64,000 nucleotides of DNA from the NCBI RefSeq assembly GCF_051020975.1, contig NW_027478161.1, forward strand, positions 20,496,001-20,560,000, written 5' to 3'. Origin of the DNA: Osmia lignaria lignaria. Its lineage: Eukaryota; Arthropoda; Insecta; Hymenoptera; Megachilidae. Made by a program: the position numbers and the translations under genes. The notes beneath the pieces are model-generated. The model was not told the origin of the DNA. It did no database searches and saw nothing but the letters and a program-made list of their open reading frames with translations. Positions 60,301-64,000 of the stretch are shown piece by piece (within the stretch, counting starts at the first letter, position 1; each line of letters starts with the position of its first letter).

Positions 60301-63300
60301 GGCCTGACGGACATATTTCGAGATATTTCTTCTTCTTGTTGTTCTTCTTCTACACAGCTAAGCTGGAAGTGGCATTTGCAGCTCGCAATAGTGCAGAGTT
60401 ATCTCAAAGAAAGGGGCCACGGTGTTTCTGTATCTCTATTATGTTGGTGCGGCTTCGGAACTTTTAAATATCTTGATATATCTCGAGAACTACGCATCTG
60501 ATCGAAAAATATCATAGACAATAAAAAGTAGGAAACTTAATTCTCTACAAAACAGGTCTCTTAACATTTTGCCATAGCTCGCTTCGTTTCCGAGATATTT
60601 GCAGATTTATCTCAAGGGAAGGGGTCTGACGGACATATTTCGAGATATTTCTTCTTCTTGTTGTTCTTCTTCTGCACAGCTAAGCTGGAAGTGGCATTTG
60701 CAGCTCGCAATAGTGCAGAGTTATCTCAAAGAAAGGGGCCACGGTGTTTCTGTATCTCTATTATGTTGGTGCGGCTTCGGAACTTTTAAATATCTTGATA
60801 TATCTCGAGAACTACGCATCTGATCGAAAAATATCATAGAACATAAAAAGTAGGAAACTTAATTCTCTACAAAAAAGGTCTCTTAACATTTTGCCATAGC
60901 TCGCTTCGTTTCCGAGATATTTGCAGATTTATCTCGAGGGAAGGGGCCTGACGGACATATTTCGAGATATTTCTTCTTCTTGTTGTTCTTCTTCTGCACA
61001 GCTAAGCTGGAAGTGGCATTTGCAGCTCGCAATAGTGCAGAGTTATCGCAAAGAAAGGGGCCACGGTGTTTCTGTATCTCTAGTATGTTGGTACGGCTTC
61101 GGAACTTTTAAATATCTTGATATATCTCGAGAACTACGCATCTGATCAAAAAATATCATAGAACATAAAAAGTAGGAAACCTAATTTTCTACAAAAAAGG
61201 TCTCTTAACATTTTGCCGTAGCTCGCTTCGTTTCCGAGATATTTGCAGATTTATCTCAAGGGAAGGGGTCTGACGGACATATTTCGAGATATTTCTTCTT
61301 CTTGTTGTTCTTCTTCTGCACAGCTAAGCTGGCAGTGGCATTTGCAGCTCGCAATAGTGCAGAGTTATCTCAAAGAAAGGGGCCACGGTGTTTCTGTATC
61401 TCTATTATGTTGGTGCGGCTTCGGAACTTTTAAATATCTTGATATATCTCGAGAACTACGCATCTGATCGAAAAATATCATAGAACATAAAAAGTAGGAA
61501 ACTTAATTCTCTACAAAAAAGGTCTCTTAACATTTTGCCATAGCTCGCTTCGTTTCCGAGATATTTGCAGATTTATCTCAAGGGAAGGGGTCTGACGGAC
61601 ATATTTCGAGATATTTCTTCTTCTTGTTGTTCTTCTTCTGCACAGCTAAGCTGGAAGTGGCATTTGCAGCTCGCAATAGTGCAGAGTTATCTCAAAGAAA
61701 GGGGCCACGGTGTTTCTGTATCTCTATTATGTTGGTGCGGCTTCGGAACTTTTAAATATCTTGATATATCTCGAGAACTACGCATCCGATCAAAAAATAT
61801 CATGGAACATAAAAAGTAGGAAACTTAATTCTCAACAAAAAAGGTCTCTTAACATTTTGCCATAGCTCGCTTCGTTTCCGAGATATTTGCAGATTTATCT
61901 CAAGGGAAGGGGCCTGACGGACATATTTCGAGATATTTCTTCTTCTTGTTGTTCTTCTTCTGCACAGCTAAACTGGAAGTGGCATTTCCAGCTCGCAGTA
62001 GTGCAGAGTTATCTCAAAGAAAGGGGCCACGGTGTTTCTGTATCTCTATTATGTTGGTGCGGCTTCGGAACTTTAAAATATCTTGGTATATCTCGAGAAC
62101 TACGCATCTGATCAAAAAATATCATAGAACGTAAAAAGTAGGACACTTAATTCTCTACAAATAAAGTCGCTTAACATTTTGCCATAGCTCGCTTCGTTTC
62201 CGAGATATTTGCAGATTTATCTCAAGGGAAGGGGCCTGACGGACATATTTCGAGATATTTCTTCTTCTTGTTGTTCTTCTTCTGCACAGCTAAGCTGGAA
62301 GTGGCATTTGCAGCTCGCAATAGTGCAGAGTTATCTCAAAGAAAGGGGCCACGGTGTTTCTGTATCTCTATTATGTTGGTGCGGCTTCGGAACTTTTAAA
62401 TATCTTGATATATCTCGAGAACTACGCATCTGATCAAATAATATCATAGAACATAAAAAGTAGGAAACTTAATTCTCCACAAATAAGGTCTCTTAACATT
62501 TTGCCATAGCTCGCTTCGTTTCCGAGATATTTGCAGATTTATCTCAAGGGAAGGGGCCTGACGGACATATTTCGAGATATTACTTCTTCTTGTTGGTCTT
62601 CTTCTGCACAGCTAAGCTGGAAGTGGCATTTGCAGCTCGCAATAGTGCAGAGTTATCTCAAAGAAAGGGGCCACGGTGTTTCTGTATCTCTATTATGTTG
62701 GTGCGGCTTCGGAACTTTTAAATATCTTGATATATCTCGAGAGCTACGCATCCGATCAAAAAATATCATAGAACATAAAAAGTAGGAAACTTAATTCTCT
62801 ACAAAAAAGGTCTCTTAACATTTTGCCATAGCTCGCTTCGTTTCCGAGATATTTGCAGATTTATCTCGAGGGAAGGGGCCTGACGGACATATTTCGAGAT
62901 ATTTCTTCTTCTTGTTGTTCTTCTTCTGCACAGCTAAGCTGGAAGTGGCATTTGCAGCTCGCAATAGTGCAGAGTTATCTCAAAGAAAGGGGCCACGGTG
63001 TTTCTGTATCTCTATTATGTTGGTGCGGCTTCGGAACTTTTAAATATCTCGATATATCTCGAGAACTACGCATCTGATCAAAAAATATCATAGAACATAA
63101 AAAGTAGGAAACCTAATTTTCTACAAAAAAGGTCTCTTAACATTTTGCCGTAGCTCGCTTCGTTTCCGAGATATTTGCAGATTTATCTCAAGGGAAGGGG
63201 TCTGACGGACATATTTCGAGATATTTCTTCTTCTTGTTGTTCTTCTTCTGCACAGCTAAGCTGGCAGTGGCATTTGCAGCTCGCAATAGTGCAGAGTTAT

Positions 63301-64000
63301 CTCAAAGAAAGGGGCCACGGTGTTTCTGTATCTCTATTATGTTGGTGCGGCTTCGGAACTTTTAAATATCTTGATATATCTCGAGAACTACGCATCCGAT
63401 CAAAAAATATCATGGAACATAAAAAGTAGGAAACTTAATTCTCAACAAAAAAGGTCTCTTAACATTTTGCCATAGCTCGCTTCGTTTCCGAGATATTTGC
63501 AGATTTATCTCAAGGGAAGGGGCCTGACGGACATATTTCGAGATATTTCTTCTTCTTGTTGTTCTTCTTCTGCACAGCTAAACTGGAAGTGGCATTTCCA
63601 GCTCGCAGTAGTGCAGAGTTATCTCAAAGAAAGGGGCCACGGTGTTTCTGTATCTCTATTATGTTGGTGCGGCTTCGGAACTTTAAAATATCTTGGTATA
63701 TCTCGAGAACTACGCATCTGATCAAAAAATATCATAGAACGTAAAAAGTAGGACACTTAATTCTCTACAAATAAAGTCGCTTAACATTTTGCCATAGCTC
63801 GCTTCGTTTCCGAGATATTTGCAGATTTATCTCAAGGGAAGGGGCCTGACGGACATATTTCGAGATATTTCTTCTTCTTGTTGTTCTTCTTCTGCACAGC
63901 TAAGCTGGAAGTGGCATTTGCAGCTCGCAATAGTGCAGAGTTATCTCAAAGAAAGGGGCCACGGTGTTTCTGTATCTCTATTATGTTGGTGCGGCTTCGG
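57380..64000 (+). repeat. Region III: right-hand monomer group
   Basis: About 20 monomers, mostly with gcagctcgcaatag and cttgatatatctcgagaac. They carry markers rare elsewhere: gatcgaaaaatatc (loss of TGATCA), aaaacaggtctc, cctaattttctac with gccgtagctc, ggggtctgacgg, and tatcgcaaag. The S, C, P and HOR core strings of region II are absent. The 2-monomer string at 57380-58023 (gtacctc, gcagcttcggagc, then gggtcctgatgg) recurs at 58989-59632, 1609 bp away. Confidence 0.8.
61565..62530 (+). repeat. Source block of the right-end duplication
   Basis: The 3' half of the monomer at 61565 (catccgatc, catggaac, ctcaacaaaa), the monomer at 61887 (gctcgcagtag, cttggtatatc, aggacactt, ataaagtcgc) and the start of 62209 recur from 63175 to the window end, at a spacing of 1610 bp. 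The 5' half of 63175 instead matches 61243 (ggcagtggc), at 1932 bp. The duplication is therefore offset by one monomer within 63175. Confidence 0.85.

Larger units (their letters stand above)
1..64000 (+). repeat. Satellite DNA array, 322-bp monomer, head-to-tail across the whole window
   Basis: The sequence repeats every 320-324 bp from end to end; landmarks such as tttgcagat, the TTC-rich tract, ggggccacgg and tgatcaaaaaa recur in the same order and orientation. From 187 to 63818 there are 198 complete monomers, one of them shortened to 208 bp. The array runs past both window edges. Monomers differ by scattered substitutions and rare 1-2 bp indels. No foreign insertion, inverted copy or unique spacer was found. 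About 39% G+C and 11 CpG per monomer were counted by hand on the copy at 59955. Such arrays are typical of eukaryotic centromeric, pericentromeric or other heterochromatic DNA; which of these applies here is inference. I do not recognise the monomer as a named satellite family. Confidence 0.98.

Noticed and set aside
61946..62134. Second-frame open frames at 61946-62134, 63556-63744 and 9713-9919
   Set aside because: These are other-frame readings of the same monomer, created by local substitutions; the 61946 and 63556 pair is one duplicated copy.
187..63721. Roughly 180 forward 74-87 codon open frames, one per monomer, as a tandem gene family
   Set aside because: They start only at TTG, have an upstream in-frame TAG, lack any promoter or ribosome-binding context, are broken in several copies, and are a direct consequence of the repeat.
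1..64000. CRISPR array
   Set aside because: There are no short repeats alternating with unique spacers; the entire 322-bp unit repeats.
1..64000. CENP-B box in the monomer
   Set aside because: No segment fits the pattern nTTCGnnnnAnnCGGGn. The nearest, tttcgagatatttctt, lacks the CGGG half, so no claim of CENP-B binding is made.
1..64000. Long terminal repeats, transposase or reverse transcriptase remnants
   Set aside because: No open frame beyond the monomer frame and no unique sequence that could hold such a remnant was found.
1..64000. tRNA, rRNA or telomeric repeat content
   Set aside because: No tRNA-like arms, rRNA motifs or short telomere-type repeats were seen in the monomer on either strand.

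Overview
The whole 64 kb window is one uninterrupted head-to-tail satellite DNA array. The monomer is about 322 bp, roughly 39% G+C by hand count, and every copy has the same orientation. Counting from the first TTG-phase boundary at 187, I find 198 complete monomers up to 63818 (197 of full length and one of 208 bp), plus partial monomers at both ends. I see no conventional gene, RNA gene, transposon, inverted monomer, CRISPR array or unique spacer. The organism cannot be named from this. A long AT-leaning satellite with higher-order repeats points to eukaryotic centromeric, pericentromeric or other heterochromatin. CpG is only slightly depleted (about 11 per monomer), which fits a lineage with little germline CpG methylation, such as many invertebrates, but this is weak inference.

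Layout. Region I (1 to about 25182) is a mixture of moderately diverged monomer subtypes with local duplications: about 2575-bp spacing at the left end, a 3-mer at 13.3-15.2 kb, a 4-mer at 15.2-17.8 kb, and a 3-mer ladder at 20-22.6 kb. It also holds one 208-bp monomer at 6624-6831. Region II (about 25183 to 57379) is a mosaic of recently amplified higher-order repeats (HORs). A six-monomer core of 1934 bp (here S1-S2-S3-S4-Q-L) occurs six times, inside larger 9- to 12-monomer blocks that are rejoined in different orders. Region III (57380 to 64000) is a separate, simpler set of monomers with its own short duplications and a clear unequal-exchange product near the right end.

Monomer anatomy. 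Each monomer carries two copies of a 26-bp motif 114 bp apart (23 of 26 identical in the consensus), a TTC-rich pyrimidine tract, several short dyads and an A-rich linker. The 208-bp monomer is exactly what deletion between the two 26-bp motifs would give. Most monomers also hold a 74-codon open frame. It begins only at TTG, is closed upstream by a TAG in nearly all copies, and carries stops or frameshifts in several copies, so I do not call it a gene.

Subtype names used in the annotation are mine, defined by short diagnostic variants: S (gaagtggcctg near the start), Q (attcagctcaaagg), L (atgtttgtgcgg), N (cttttccag with the standard start), C (ggtgctgcttcgg), H (attcatctc plus agtacag), V (aaggtaagg plus gtgcatagtt), F (gaaggttcctg), P (gattagctcaagg), T (ttctacttgttg), D (ggacacatttcg). 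The most interesting content is the recombination history: nested HOR blocks, two HOR sublineages supported both by block order and by a single-base marker, and hybrid monomers that place crossover or conversion points inside monomers.
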